Shown here piece after piece: positions 22,841-35,006 of a stretch of 64,000 nt of DNA. The position numbers and the translations under genes are program-made. This stretch comes from Humulus lupulus (lineage: Eukaryota > Streptophyta > Magnoliopsida > Rosales > Cannabaceae). The stretch spans positions 91,186,888 to 91,250,887 of the forward strand of contig NC_084796.1 of assembly GCF_963169125.1 (NCBI RefSeq), written 5' to 3'. The notes under the pieces were generated by a model that saw only the letters and a list, made by a program, of their open reading frames with translations, ran no database searches and was not told where the DNA came from. How positions within the stretch are numbered: the first letter of the stretch is position 1; every line of letters begins with the position of its first letter.

Positions 22841-25098
22841 TTTGTAGAATTAATTAATTTGTAACCTTTTAGAAATAATTTGTTTTTACTAAATTGATAA
22901 AATAATTAAAAATGTGATTATATAATTCAATTTGCTTTAAGCGGTCTAACATAAAGTTTAATTTGTTCAAAAAGTAATTTCCTTAATTTCTTAAAAATTA
23001 GGGCTTTGCACCCAATAGATAAAATTGATTAATTTGTAAAAATAATATTTCTAACATCCAAATTAATCCTAATAATTATTTAGTGTACAAAATCTATGTC
23101 CATAATTATTAAGTTAAAAAATAACTCAAAAACTAACTTTTACTAGAAAATCCCAATTTTTACTAAGTGTCAAAACTTCTTTGTTGTGAGATAATTTCCT
23201 AACTTTGGAAGGTTATAATTTTAAAACTTTATAACCAAAAATTCCCATCATTTGCAGTACCAAACTTGGGTATACAAAGAAGTTACTTGTTCATTTTTAG
23301 GCAAAATTACTCGTTTTTACTTGGTAAAAACTATTTTCAAAATGTATTGATTGAAACTGTCCAACAAGGGACCATGGTTTTTCTCAAGAGTTAGTAAAAC
23401 ATACAACCCAATTGGTAAATATTTTGGTCTGACTTATCTTAGGTCCAAACTAGGACATGCTAAGAATGTGTCCAAGTGAAAAGTTAGGTCAAAAATATAA
23501 TTTTTACATGAAAAAAAAACGTTCATAAAAGTTACTGTGCAACGAGCATTATTTTAAAAACATTAATTTTTCTAAACTTTCGAAAAATAAAACTCCTAAC
23601 CTTTTCATTATTTTTCCATGCAACTAAACCAGTTTTATACCAATATATCAAGAGTGTTCAGTTAAAAGATACTTTATTTTTCTTACGAAGCAAGTTGTCT
23701 AAAGTTTTTTGCATGCACACTTTGTAAACACAACTTTTATAGATTACACAATATTTTTGCAAAAGCCATAACCTGTTCAATATTACACATTTTAGGACGT
23801 TCTTATGAACATCTAATCTTCCTTAATAACTCAATAGTGACAAGAAAATCCAGAAATCAATAGTGTGGAATTTTTTTTTACCCTTTGGAAGTCAAGACTA
23901 AAACATTGGCAACATAAGATCATAAAAACCTAGAAGAATGTTGGGTTTCTATTTTAGCCATTCAACAAAACGTGCATGTATGCATTTTCAACCACTAGAT
24001 ATGCATTATTACGGTACCAATAATGAATTTAAACCATTAATATTACACATGAAATTCAGCTACACAAAGATATTATCAAAACTACAAATATGACCATTTT
24101 ATACCTCTTGTAGTTCTAGAGTTTGGTAGTTTGGCTCTAGCTCCGCAAACCTCACTGACACTAGCTTTCAAACATTCACACACACACTCCCAAAATACCC
24201 CATGGCCAGCAACAAAATTAACTAAAAAAAATATAGAAACGAAAAACATGACTAAGAGCATGAATGTTACCAATTTTCTCTTGTTTTTCGTAGATGCTTG
24301 ACAGCTTAATTTTCCTTGTGATCTAATAAGGTTTCTTAGAAAGATGAGGGAGATATGTAGGTTTGAGTGGCTGAGAAGTGTTTGAGGGAAGCATTTATAG
24401 AGAGAAAGGGGGAGAAGGTTTCGACCAAGGATTTTATAGAGAGAAGTAGAGTTTGATTCTTGATAGAGAAAGAGAAGAGTAAAAATGAGGGAAATTAGCC
24501 TAAGCTTTGCTTTATATTCCTAGGCTTAATTTTTTTTATTAAAAGACCATATTTCCCCTCTAAGTTTTGGGCCCCCATTTCCCTAATTACATTCTAATTT
24601 TCATAAATTTTCACGTAATTAAACACTTAATTATTTACCCCAAATAATTACTCAAATGGTAATTTTTTTCTAAAAGTTCTTTATCTCACCAAATTAAATC
24701 AAATGTCTTTCAATTTAATTTACGTGGTCACACTTCTATATAATTTAGCCCATGAAATTAATTTCCAATTTTTCTATTTTTGGCTAATTAAGCATTTTTC
24801 ACAAAAATGCACCTTAAAATTACAAGAATTTTAATTTCTTGACCTTAGAATAAATAAAACATACCAACCCTTTTTATGCCCATTTTTATTTGGCCATAAT
24901 TTTTCAATTGTAATATAATTTTATCTGGGAATTCACCTAGTTAGGGTTTTCATTTCGCTCTGAGACCGAAATTCTTGGTTTGAGCAAATCACACATTAGC
25001 TATCACAAACAACATGATATTAATCAAAATAATATTCAATACAAAATTCATCACCCTGACCCGGTTACCATTAGGGGCCCGAAACGCAGAGTGTTACA
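22841..25098 (-). repeat. Last segment of LTR D (antisense view)
   Basis: AT-rich noncoding stretch aligning with 61490-63586 of LTR E, including the shared AAACATTTTGGT-like blocks, a GAGAGAAAG-rich part (24360-24480) and the closing GTGTTACA. No gene is supported. Confidence 0.65.
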
Positions 25099-25175
25099 CA
25101 TTGTAATATTTAGTAGATCCACATACATGAAAATAACATATTCTAGTTATGGTTACTAGACTAAGAACATTCTCA

Positions 25176-25983
25176 TGTTAAAATATATAATTTTTTTATA
25201 AATATGTTTATTCGATATATATTCTTCTGCTGCACCCACATACACGAAGCCATGCAAGAGACGTGCGTTCAAGAGGTGCTTCAAGAATATAGGAGAGGCC
25301 TCGAGGCCGAGTCCATGCTCACCAGGGCGAGCTCAGGGGGCAAGCTCAAGGCCTCCTTGAAGCCCAAGCTCCAATTTGACCATACTCAAGACCACAAGAC
25401 ACATATGAAGCTTCCTAGAGGATAGGAGGGTTATTCAAAGTACCTCAACATTTTTGGAGTACGGGCTTAGGACCACCATTGATTTTAAGAGTAAAGAAGC
25501 CCAATAGGTCCACACAGTCTGAAGGTATAGTCTCTCCTAAGATTCAAGCTATGAGCACCTTACACTCAAGCTCTCAAGGGCTCATCAAGAAATAGACAAA
25601 GTAGAGGTACGAGAAAGGTCTGGGTAGTACAGAGAACGAATCAGGCGCGATTGTCAAAGGAGTTGTGGCCATACTAGGTCAGAGGAGTGGTGGATGTACT
25701 AAGTACTAGGAGTAGGAATACATCCTCCCACACCTCCGACCACAATTCAGCTTGACAGGCCTGAACCCCGACACTACTACCACATTTGCCATAATCCTCT
25801 AAATTGTCGCGTAGTACAACTATTTCATTGTCTCTAAGAGACCGTTCTAGTTACACTACAGTATTTCATCGTTCTTCTGCAATTTTTCTCTAAATTTCTA
25901 TAAATTCTTCTATGTTCATAAATTTCTTGTTAAGTCTTCAACATTTCTGACCTTAATTCATTGACGAGTTCTTACCCTCAACA
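25176..25983 (+). repeat. 5' LTR of element B
   Basis: It ends CTTACCCTCAACA just before the primer site, like the LTR end of element C (minus strand, CTGCCGTCAACA), and shares with it CATTGACGAGTT and GCAATTTTTCTC near the end. The 5' edge (TGTTAAAATATATAA at 25176) is the best TG candidate but is uncertain. The frame at 25204-25425 inside it is a by-product. Confidence 0.5.
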
Positions 25984-25984
25984 G

Positions 25985-26003
25985 TTGGGCGCCGCCTGTG
26001 GGA
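25985..26003 (+). promoter_or_regulatory. Primer-binding site of element B
   Basis: TTGGGCGCCGCCTGTGGGA lies one base after the LTR end. It is of the Tat TTGGCGCCG type with one inserted G. The tRNA is not assigned. Confidence 0.75.
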
Positions 26004-26051
26004 AGGACACGGGTTAAGCCACTGTTCTTCCATCAATTCTGATAAGAAGAA

Positions 26052-26327
26052 ATGCCAAGGCGTTCAAGATGCCTGCGAAAGTCTCAAGATATTAACATCC
26101 ACCTTGATAGAGACCAACTAAGAGCCATCAGAAGAGACCCTCCGCCACCTGAGAATGAAGGTATGTCGGAGAGACATCCAGCCTCTGAGGAGGAGAAGGA
26201 GCCATCATCCCCTATTGTCCAACCTAACTGAGGTCCACTGGAACCATCCTTTGCCCCTGTGGGTGGCTTGGGTACACGCCTTCCCCCTCGACAACCAATA
26301 GCATCGCACTCCGGCCACTATGACCCA
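26052..26327 (+). pseudogene. Tat gag N terminus (element B)
   Basis: The ATG at 26052, 49 bp after the primer site, opens MPRRSRCLRKSQDINIHLDR, then DQLRAIRRDPPPPENEG, matching VEVHLDGDQLKASMKNPSPP of element C. It has an in-frame stop near 26230 and continues as a Pro-rich part until a solo LTR interrupts it at 26328. The frame picks up again at 28586. Confidence 0.75.
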
Positions 26328-28585
26328 TGTAAAGCCCTGGTTAGCCAAGACCGTTACACTATGTGTTTAAAATAGTGTTTAACTCACTATGCGAGTCATT
26401 TGGACTTAAATTTGTAATTGAAGACTCAATAAATGTTAGGTATTAAAAATTTTGGTAAATGAAGTAATTATTTTTCATTAAAATATTAAGTTTACAGATA
26501 GGATCCAAAAAATTGGTTACAGACTGATAAAGGACAAATGGAATGAAAATTAGCCGTCCGAAGCGGCAAAACAGGGTTCAACCCTAGTTCCTCCAAGGCT
26601 ATTCCAGTCGTGACGGTCGAGTAGGTTGCATATGTACACACCGCCCATGAAGCTCTCCAAATCATGGCTAGTCCGACTTTCCCTTTCCTTGACATGCACC
26701 ACATAGCACCTGTGAGCCAAGGCTCAGCAAGAAAAATAAAATAAAAAAGTAAAAATGAGCAACAGTATATAAACAATAAACTTAAACCATTCAATTCAAT
26801 AATAACATAACATAAACAATAAGCTAGGCAATGATAATATGCTAAATCCACCATTTAATTCAATCTCAGCATTCAATACAGTTAGTTAAGTGGAAACGAC
26901 ACTTCTATTTACTTAGTAACGTTCAAGCCCGACACCCATAGGCTGAGTCCTCTGGTTATATAGCTGACCCCGACACACTTAGGACACCTGTCTTTCGCAC
27001 GCTTAACATCAGCCTCAGCTCCCTTAGGCCAGACTTTCAAATCAAATATAGACAAATGAATAAACAACCAGGCCTATCCAGATATTCTCAAATACTAATA
27101 TAATTAAAATCTCACACATAAGCATATTCGTCAATAGGGGTCCAAGACCCAATCATAACCTAGGTGCAATTTTCTTACCTCGAGTTCTGAGCTGAAAGTA
27201 TAAAGCGATCTCAAGCACGATCCCTAATTCAGAGTTTTAGTGGTATAGCCTAGTCACAACGCAATAATGAACAACCATCAAATCCTAAACCAGTTATAAG
27301 CTTCGGAATAATATGCTAGCCCAAAAGACCTCAAATTATACTAAACCGGGTAGTAGAATCCTTCTTGAGCCCTTAGGTTTGAGTTCCTGAGATAAAAGAC
27401 ACTGTTTTGCCCAATATTCTCTATTTGAGCCATAGCGCCCCTACCAAGCGCCGCCACCCTCTACAAGTCAAAGGGCATGAGCCCTAATTTCACTTGAAAT
27501 GTGCCATGGCGCCGCCCACCCAGCGTCGTGGTGCTAAGGCGGTTCAACGAACCCCTTACACCTCTGAGTTCATGAGAGTCGTGGCTCTCCAAGAACAGTG
27601 CCGCTGTGCGACCTCGGAAATTCTAGAACTTTTCTTGCATTTTCTCCTAGCCAAAATCATTAGAATTTATCCCAAATATAAACTAAAGCCAGAATTGAAC
27701 CTCTGCACCTCAATACTACACCTAAGGCAACACAATCACACCAGCAATTAAGTCAAAACTCCATCACATCTTCAATAAGAAGAGAGGAATTTGCTTACCC
27801 TCACTGCAAATTACGACCATTTGCTGGCCCTTTATTCAATCCCTAACTCTATATCCCTTTCTACCTCACCAAGTCAAAGATTTTACTTCTAAATTTTAAA
27901 GGACTCCAAGGCACAGCAAGGGAGGAAGAAGGGAATGAGAAATAAAGAGGAGAAGCTAAGTGTTTTGTGTGTCATCTGGTTGCTTCAGATAGCTTCTAAG
28001 TGGCTAAGTCTATCCCTTGGCATAAAGACTAAAATGCCCTTGTTCAAACCCTCATCCTTTAATGCCCTCAAGGGAAAAACAGACTTTAGCCATATTTCCC
28101 GCCAATCCTCAAATCGCACTATAAATTCCCTATTAATCTCGACATACTCAAATAATCACTAAATAAGTAGCTGTTACCCGATAAATCCCGAATATGCCCT
28201 AAGTTACTGAAATATCCCTAGGCTTACCCCAAGCCGAGTATTCGACCCCGTTGTGACTTTTTCGCGAACTTTCCCACTAGGATCACCTCAGGCCACACAT
28301 CTCATATATATCCACATAATAATCTGCTTTCAATAATTTAACACATATAATCATATTTATATCCTCAAACGGGTCAAAATTACAAATATTCCCTTATTAA
28401 CAAGAACGGGCCTACATGCATGTTTAATACACATAAACATCCACATATATTTATACTACATATAAATCATGTATGCCACGTAGTCACACATTTATTCGAT
28501 TAATTCCACATATATAAATCCAATTATGCCCTCCCGGCACTCTAATCAATGCACTCGGCCTTAATAGCAAATTTGGGACGTAACC
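26328..28585 (-). repeat. Solo LTR, Tekay-like, inside gag of element B
   Basis: It starts TGTAAAGCCCTGG and ends near GGGACGTAACC; family landmarks CATATGTACACACCGCC (26630) and TTTTCTTACCTCGAG (27170) are present. Candidate target duplication is ACCCA (26323-26327) against ACCTA (28586-28590), one mismatch. Length is 2258 bp. The outward gag readings on both sides belong to the same protein, which supports the insertion. Confidence 0.75.
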
Positions 28586-30035
28586 ACCTAGGTCCCTTTG
28601 CGAGCAGGCCTAGAAAGAATCTGCGGGTGCACTCCAAGAGTTCTACCGCCAAAACTCGCTTTTTTGAGGATGTCATACGTGAGGTGCTTAGAAAGAATAA
28701 AAGGCTAGAAACCACCTTAGAGAACATGCAAGAGGTGTTGAATGGCCTACAGCAAGGGAGGTCAAGCATACACCTACCCAAGAAGAACAAGGAGTGTGAG
28801 AAAGGAGAAACTACCATCCCTGTGGACGATGGGAGGACCCAGCTTTCCACTAGTAACACTCCTCAGATGAAGCCCATGAAGGGTCTGGGCCAGCGAGGTA
28901 CCCCTAAGAACAAAAGCAGAGGGACAACACTTGTCAAAGATATGGAATTGAAGTTACCTCCAAAGAGGCACCCCCTGACCTAAGGGAGTCACTCGATAAG
29001 AGAAGGACATACGTAAGAACAACACCTCTCGTAGCCCCCCTAAGGATGCAAGTAAGGGGAAGGCTAACCCTTCTGATCTCAGAGATTACTTGAATAAGAG
29101 GAGGCGAGAACTAGACTCTGAGATGAAAAGCCTTCGGAGCAAGATATTTATTATGTCAAGAGGACACTTGGACGATAATGAATTGAATTAAAATCACCCT
29201 TCAATAGGGAAATCCAAATGGAGCGACTCTCTGCCAATTTTAATGAGCCTCGCATGACCCCATACGAGGGTACAACTGTTCCCAAGTACAATTTAGATGC
29301 CTACAACGACATGATGAAATTGAGAAGAATCAATAGTAGGGAAAGGTGTCATTGCTTCACAGTCACCTTGAAAGGATCCTCCTACAAATGGTTGGATAGG
29401 TTCAGACTAGGGACCATTAGGTCATGGCAGCACTTTTCGGAAGAGTTTCTACAGCAACATCATGTTGTTCGTGTCTATGCTATGCCAGGTACTAGTTTGG
29501 CAAACATAAAACAGGATGAAGATGAAAGCCTAAAGAGTTATATACATAGGTTCAACATGGAAGCAGCTAAAGTAGGAAGCCTAACCCGAGGGGAACTCAA
29601 GATGGCCATCACGGCCGGGGTGCACCCCTGGCTGCAAGCTATGGGATAAAATGCTCTAAAGGGAGGTCACTGACTTAGACGACTTCTATGAAAGAGAACA
29701 AAAGTATATTCGCGTCGCAGACGGTCATGAGAACCTCAATATAGAAAAAAGCGAACTCCAATCTAAACCCTCCGCCCATGAAGGCTTGTGGAGCGCAAAA
29801 AATAAAGGAGAGCTTATGAAGGGTCGAGGGAAACTGACAAAGAAAACACACACGCGGAGGCGAAAATGGGAAAATGCATAATACCTTCCATACAGACATG
29901 GCAGATACCACGGAGCGTATACTCATCACAAATGAGAATCAAGCCCATTCAAAAGACCCCTGCCAATGGAAAAGGATTGATCCAAAAGGGACCCCAGGAA
30001 GTATTGTTAATACCATAATGATATCGGCCCCGCGG
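28586..30035 (+). pseudogene. Tat gag, main part (element B)
   Basis: The best preserved gag of the window. Residues in order: FFEDVIREVLRKNKRLETTL and ENMQEVLNGLQQG (28660-28760), charged linker, NFNEPRMTPYEGTTVPKYNL, CFTVTLKGSSYKWLDRF, GTIRSWQHFSEEFLQQH, NIKQDEDESLKSYIHRFNME (29218-29560), LTRGELKMAITAGVHPW (to 29649), then after a frameshift KYIRVADGHENLN and a degenerate end DPRKYC-stop-YHNDIG (about 29991-30030). That end is a partial zinc-knuckle-like region. Frame changes near 28985, 29100-29215, 29650 and 29880. The plus-strand coding stops abruptly at about 30035, where minus-strand pol begins. Confidence 0.85.
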
Positions 30036-31065
30036 GTTTGATTTTATTGGGGTTAGCCTCAGTGGGTTTAATTTCATCATGTACGCCTGGAGTGTGTTGA
30101 ACATCTCACCAAGGTCTCGGGTGAGCTCTTCAGCCTTCTTGGTTTTCACCAACATATCATCCACATATACTTCCATGTTTCTCCCTATCTTCTCTGCAAA
30201 CATCCTATTCACCAGCCTCTAGTAGGTAGCACCCCCATTCTTGAGCCCAAAAGGCATTAGTTTGTAACAATAGAGCCCTTTATATGTTATTAATGAGGTA
30301 TGCTCCTCATCAACTAAGTTCATAGGTATCTGGTTAACTCCAACTTTGCATAGGCTCCACTCCTCCAACTTTCTTTCTTTCTCGTGAACCAATTCATTTT
30401 CTTCTATCTATTTTCCCTCATCGGACCGATATGTAAACTTGACTATGAATTTTGCAAGTACATGCCCATTGATGGAAACTCTTAGTGTATAAGTGATATC
30501 AAATTGACTCAACTCGGGTTTGAGCAAGATCTGCCTCAAGGGGTTGTTGGTAAGTACCTCGATGGCATGGGCATCGAAGTAGGGCCTTAACTTTCTTGAT
30601 GCCACCAACAAGGGATACACTAACTTCTCCATCTCCGAGTATGTTGTTTTCACATCTATTAGCCGCTTGCTAATGTAGTATACCGGTTGCTGGTGCTTCT
30701 TTTCCCCTTTCACCAAAGCAACACTTATGGCATGGTCAGATACTACTAGGTACAAGTATAGTTTCTAACCCTTCTCGGGTTTGGCCAGTAGGGCAGTTTC
30801 CCAAGGTGTTCTTACAGCTTAGTAAAGGCTTCTCACAGTCTTCGTTCCAAGAGAACCTTTTGCTCCCTTAAGGATGTCGAAGAAGGGGAGGCACTTGTCT
30901 GTGGACCTTGAAATGAACATGTTGGGTGCTGTTACTCTCCCTAATAGACATTGTACCTCCTGTTTTTTTAGGTGGGTTCATCTCTACTAGGGCTTTGATT
31001 TTATTGGGGTTAGCCTCAATGCCTCTGGAGTTAACCTTAAAGCCCAAAAAATTTCTCGCCTCCAC
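30036..31065 (-). pseudogene. Inverted and reordered RT/RNase H block of element B
   Basis: Minus-strand pol pieces lie between plus-strand gag and plus-strand integrase. From high to low coordinate they are RT connection (FLGFKVNSRGIEANPNKI, about 31062-31000); RNase H (30755-30410: LVVSDHAISVALVKG, QPVYYISKRLIDVKTTYSEM, EVLTNNPLRQILLKPE); and RT palm (30345-30060: VNQIPMNLVDEEHTSL, MPFGLKNGGATY, then VYVDDMLVKTKKAEE with the catalytic YVDD near 30157-30168). In a normal element YVDD precedes FLGF, which precedes RNase H, so one inversion does not explain the order. The copy is dead. The block shares a repeated sequence (30039-30060 and 30993-31014) at the break. Confidence 0.8.
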
Positions 31066-32383
31066 TAGAGATGGAGATATGCTCGAATATGTCCTCGCGG
31101 AATACTTAGCCAAACCAAGTAGAAGTTCGCATAGTCCATGTCCCTGGAGGGTCATGGATCGACCCCATTGTGGGATACCTAAGCAATGGAACCCTGTCAT
31201 CAGACAAAAATGATGCTCATAGGCTAGTTTACAAGGTCGCCCAGTACCTCTAGTACACGGAGTCTTGTATAAGAGAGACTTTTCTATCTCGCTTCTGCAA
31301 TGTATTGATTAAAGGAAAGCCATGAAAGATCTACACGAGATACAAGAGGGTGAATGCAGAAATAATGCAGGAGGGCAACCCATAGCCAAGAAAGCCATAA
31401 GGCATTACTGGTCCACTATGGAAAAGGACGCCAACAACTTCGCAAGAAGATGTGACAAGTGCCAAAGGCATGCAAGCTACCCTCGACTGTCATCAAATGA
31501 ACTAGTTACCATGACTAGCTCCTGGCCCTTTACTATGTGGGGAATCAACCTGATCGACGCATTACCCACAAGCAGAGGGGAAGCAAAGTATGCAGTGGTA
31601 ACGGTGGATTACTTCATCAAATGGGTCGAAGCGGAACCCTTGCTCAACATAATGGCCAAGTAAATCACCACCTTCGTCAACAAGTCCATCGTTTGAAGGT
31701 ATGGAGATCCATACAAAATCATTTCTAACAATGACACTCAATTTGAGGGGGGAACATTCGAGGAGGATTGTAAGGTGAAAGAAATTAGGAGAAGATTCTC
31801 TGTTGTGGTACATACACAAGCCAATGGGCAAGTGGAGTCCTTGATTAATGTTCTCAATAAGAACCTAAAACTGAAGTTAGGAAAACTAATGTGAACTTGG
31901 GACGATGAGCTACCCAATGTGCAATGGGCCTATATAACCACGCCGCGCTCGACTACTGGGGAGACTCCTTTCGCCTTAGCATATGGATGCGAGATTGTCT
32001 GTCTGGTGGAAATGAAGATTAATTCCTTCAAGGTACAAGCTTATGTGGACCAAGTTAACCATATGGCAATGGCTAAAATTTTGGATTTGTTTGAAGAAAG
32101 AAGAGAAAGGGCACAAATGAGATTTGCAACATAACAACAACTAGTCGCGAGGTACTACAACTCTAAGGTGCGAGAGAGAGCAATCAGAGTAGGAGACTTA
32201 GTGCTGAGAAAAGTTCTCCCCAACACGTGAGACCCAGGGGCAGGTGTGCTAGGGTCGAACTGATAAGTACCCTACCAAGTTGCCCAGCAGATACCGACAA
32301 ACACTTATAAACTAGCTCGCCTGGATGATACCATGGTACCCAAAGCAAGGAATGCATAACATCTCAAGAAATACTACCAATAA
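31066..32383 (+). pseudogene. Tat integrase (element B)
   Basis: Plus-strand reading opens with a linker, SWIDPIVGYLSNGTLSSDKN (about 31150-31210). It continues through a zinc-binding region ending CDKCQRHASYPRLSSNELV (31455-31510) and the catalytic core SSWPFTMWGINLIDALP and YAVVTVDYFIKWVEAEPL (31518-31645). A broken middle follows, then SRSTTGETPFALAYGCE (31935-31995). The C-terminal end reads NTYKLARLDDTMVPKARNA and finally HLKKYYQ with a stop at 32381-32383. Integrase would join the cDNA to the host chromosome. Stops near 31300, 31370, 31660, 31890 and 32135 and a frameshift near 31740 disable it. Confidence 0.85.
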
Positions 32384-32671
32384 GATTTTCGCATACACTA
32401 CAAAAATATTTTTACTTAGTTTTTTTGCATTATGTTAATTTCTAGATAAAATCAAACAGGTTGCCCAGATAACCTCACAACAGAAGCAATGTTGATATAC
32501 ATACCTTTGTAATCTGTCTGCTATCAATGAAAGTGTTTCCTATCTTGCATATTATATTCCTTCTCAATGCAAGAATTTATATAACAGATAAAGTCTCTAT
32601 TGGGATAGACATGACCAAAGTACTCGATGGAATGAATCTCACCAAGCACTTGAGGGGTAGGATAGGAGGCA
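32384..32671 (+). other. Noncoding region after integrase of element B
   Basis: No coding signal. 32612-32666 is loosely alignable with the minus strand of 5001-5050 in element A. It ends in AGGCA, the target duplication of element T. Confidence 0.45.
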
Positions 32672-34968
32672 TGTAACACCCTGGATAACCAAGGTCGCTA
32701 CACTGTGTGCTTATAAACGTGCAAGACTTGATAATCGAGTCATATAGTTGAAAACGTGATCCTAAAGTCATAAACGGGAAATTTTTCATTTAAATAAACG
32801 TTTAGTACATGGGATCCCAAAAACAAGTTTTAAAGGACAGTTTACAAAAAAATTCAGAGTTATATACATCAATAAGCCACTCTAATGGAAAATTACGCAT
32901 TTCAGGTTTTCCTGTCCTTGCATTATTCCTCGACTGTGGCGGACGAGCAGCTGACTATGTACATTCTACCCCAGAGCTCTCCAACCCAGAACTGGTCCAC
33001 CTTGCCATTGCCTTTACCTGCACCACGTAGCACTCGTGAGCTAAGGCCCAGCAAGAAAACCATAATGCAGAACATAAATGATACTGACAAACAAATAATC
33101 CATAAAGTTGTTAACTAGGTATTCAGCATGCCACAACAGTCATCTACTCAGAGAGGTCAAACAATTATTCATAAGCCATTCATCTAGGTATTAAACAGAT
33201 TATTAACAACAAACAAGAATAATAACATATCAATATTTATCATACAATACTTAGGGTCGACGCCCTAAGGTCGCACCCTCTATTTAACCCACAGTCCCCG
33301 GCTCACTTAGACTGAACCCAGTGTTTAAACCACTGACTTCGGCCCGCTTAAGCTGAGCTCAGTGACTATTAAGCTGTCCTCAGCTACCAATGGTCGAGTC
33401 GCGTCCTCTGCGCCAATATCAATTCCGACACTCTTTCTCTCATGGCATATCATAATCATACAACAATTACCTTCAAATATAGGGAGCCCCTAGTCCCATC
33501 AGTCACATACGGGTGTGGTTTTCTTACCTTTAATTATGAGTGCTTTGGGTTAATAAAGACAATTCTCGAGCATGATCCTGTTTTGAGCCCTAGCCTACAC
33601 TTAGTCACAATCAATAATATGGTACTTTGATAAGTTTGAATTCCAAAGGTCAATCCCAAGACCAAACTCGCGCTTTTGGGGCCTCTAATTCCACCAAATG
33701 AGGTGGCAAAACCGTCCCCCCGAGCACCCAAGAAAAACCCTAAAAAGTACCCAAAAGCTAAGTGTTGAAGGCAGAGTAGCGCTACAGAGCTACCATAGGT
33801 GCGCTATAGTTAGAAATATAGCCCCCCCAAAAACACAACCCAGTGTTGTAGCGCTCCCAACCTAGCGCTACAACGCTGCAACCCGAACATGCAATTTTCT
33901 GGGTTTCTTCTTCGCCTCTCGGGAGCCAAAACTCCAAACATATACCCCAAACCTCAGCCAAACTCAAAATTAAACTTATAACTCACTATATATCATCCAA
34001 AAAAATCTAACAACATCAAAAACATAGCTAAAAGCATCATCCGACAAAGAAACTAAACTTGACCTCTGAAGCTCAAGAACATCATCTAAAACCAGAAAAT
34101 CCAGACAATTAAGGTAAGAAATTATTACCTCAAATGGATGAATCTGACCCTAGGTTGCTTCAATGCCCTTCCAAGCTTTAATTCTCAGATTCTCAAGCTT
34201 AGGTTCCTCACAACTTCATCCCAAACCCAGATTTTAGAAATCAAAATCCAAAACTCTCAAGAACATAAAGCAAAATTCAAGACCAGAAATTGAAGTTCTT
34301 ACCACTTCTTGATTTCAAAATTCCTAAGGATTGTTAGCTGTAAATCCTCCTCCAAAGTTTAATTCTACTCCCAATTCCTCAAGAAACTCAGTTGCTTAAC
34401 TTCAGCTCCTCTTTTCCCTTTGAAACCTTGAACCAAGTGACCAAAAATCCTCTAAAAAAGCCTAAAATGTAAAGGCTAATTTTAGTTGTATTTTACCTCA
34501 TATAATACCGAAAAGACCTTTCTACCCATCCTTCTAACACCCTTCCTTTCTAAATCTCAAGGGCAACCTACTCCTTTTACTCTTTGCGAAAATACTACTT
34601 TTTACTTATTATTTCAGTAGGAACACTAATTCTCAGGTTACTAATAGTTACTAGCTTCACAATTAAATACCAATTTCGAAACACCTTGCTAACACCGCAG
34701 AACAGGATCTCCTCGTGCCAGAAGCGCCCCACATAACTCAAAATCATACCCTCAACGGGTTCAAATTACAAATTTTCCCTTCTAAAAAAATTGTGACTCA
34801 CATGCATATTCAATATTCATAAACATGTGTTTAATCATTTATTCACATATAATCATGCTTATCACATAATCATGCATTTAATCATTTAAATCACACATAA
34901 ACCAATTATGCCCTCCAGGCACGCTAATCAAGGCCCTTAAGCCTTGTTAGTGATTTTGGGTCGTTACA
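32672..34968 (-). repeat. 3' LTR of element T
   Basis: 2297 bp, plus-strand ends TGTAACACCCTGG and GGTCGTTACA. It is colinear with 39933-42291 but lacks about 26 bp near 32780, where the partner has GGTTAGGGTTAAAAGG, and the long C tract. Confidence 0.9.
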
Positions 34969-34970
34969 AC

Positions 34971-34985
34971 TATCCCCTCCTACTG
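34971..34985 (-). promoter_or_regulatory. Polypurine tract of element T
   Basis: On the minus strand GTAGGAGGGGATAG lies directly before the 3' LTR, about 20-35 bp after the pol stop codon. This is the expected second-strand primer position. Confidence 0.75.
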
Positions 34986-35006
34986 AGAATTTCATCCTTG
35001 AAATTT

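Larger units (their letters stand above)
12427..25098 (-). repeat. Long chromovirus-type LTR D, split by nested insertions
   Basis: Three pieces align in order with the intact 3991-bp LTR E (59596-63586). Piece 12427-12816 begins TGTAACAACCG and carries CACATGTACATCCTCC and CTAGGTAAGCG. Piece 17452-18159 carries TTTCATGTTGTAGCC and TTAGATTAATTATGG. Piece 22841-25098 includes the closing CTGACCCGGTTACC and GTGTTACA. The gaps are filled by a truncated Tekay LTR with Tat element C and by a LINE. Some D sequence corresponding to about 60000-60300 of E is lost. Flanks CTATT and CATTG do not match. Internal ORFs such as 24082-24273 are not supported as genes. Confidence 0.7.

Noticed and set aside
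24082..24273. Hydrophobic 63-codon ORF resembling a secreted peptide
   Set aside because: Inside LTR D; the hydrophobic run comes from T-rich sequence on that strand.
12422..25103. Target duplication for LTR D
   Set aside because: Flanks CTATT and CATTG do not match; a loose likeness of CATTGT on both sides would require a shifted LTR start that E does not support.
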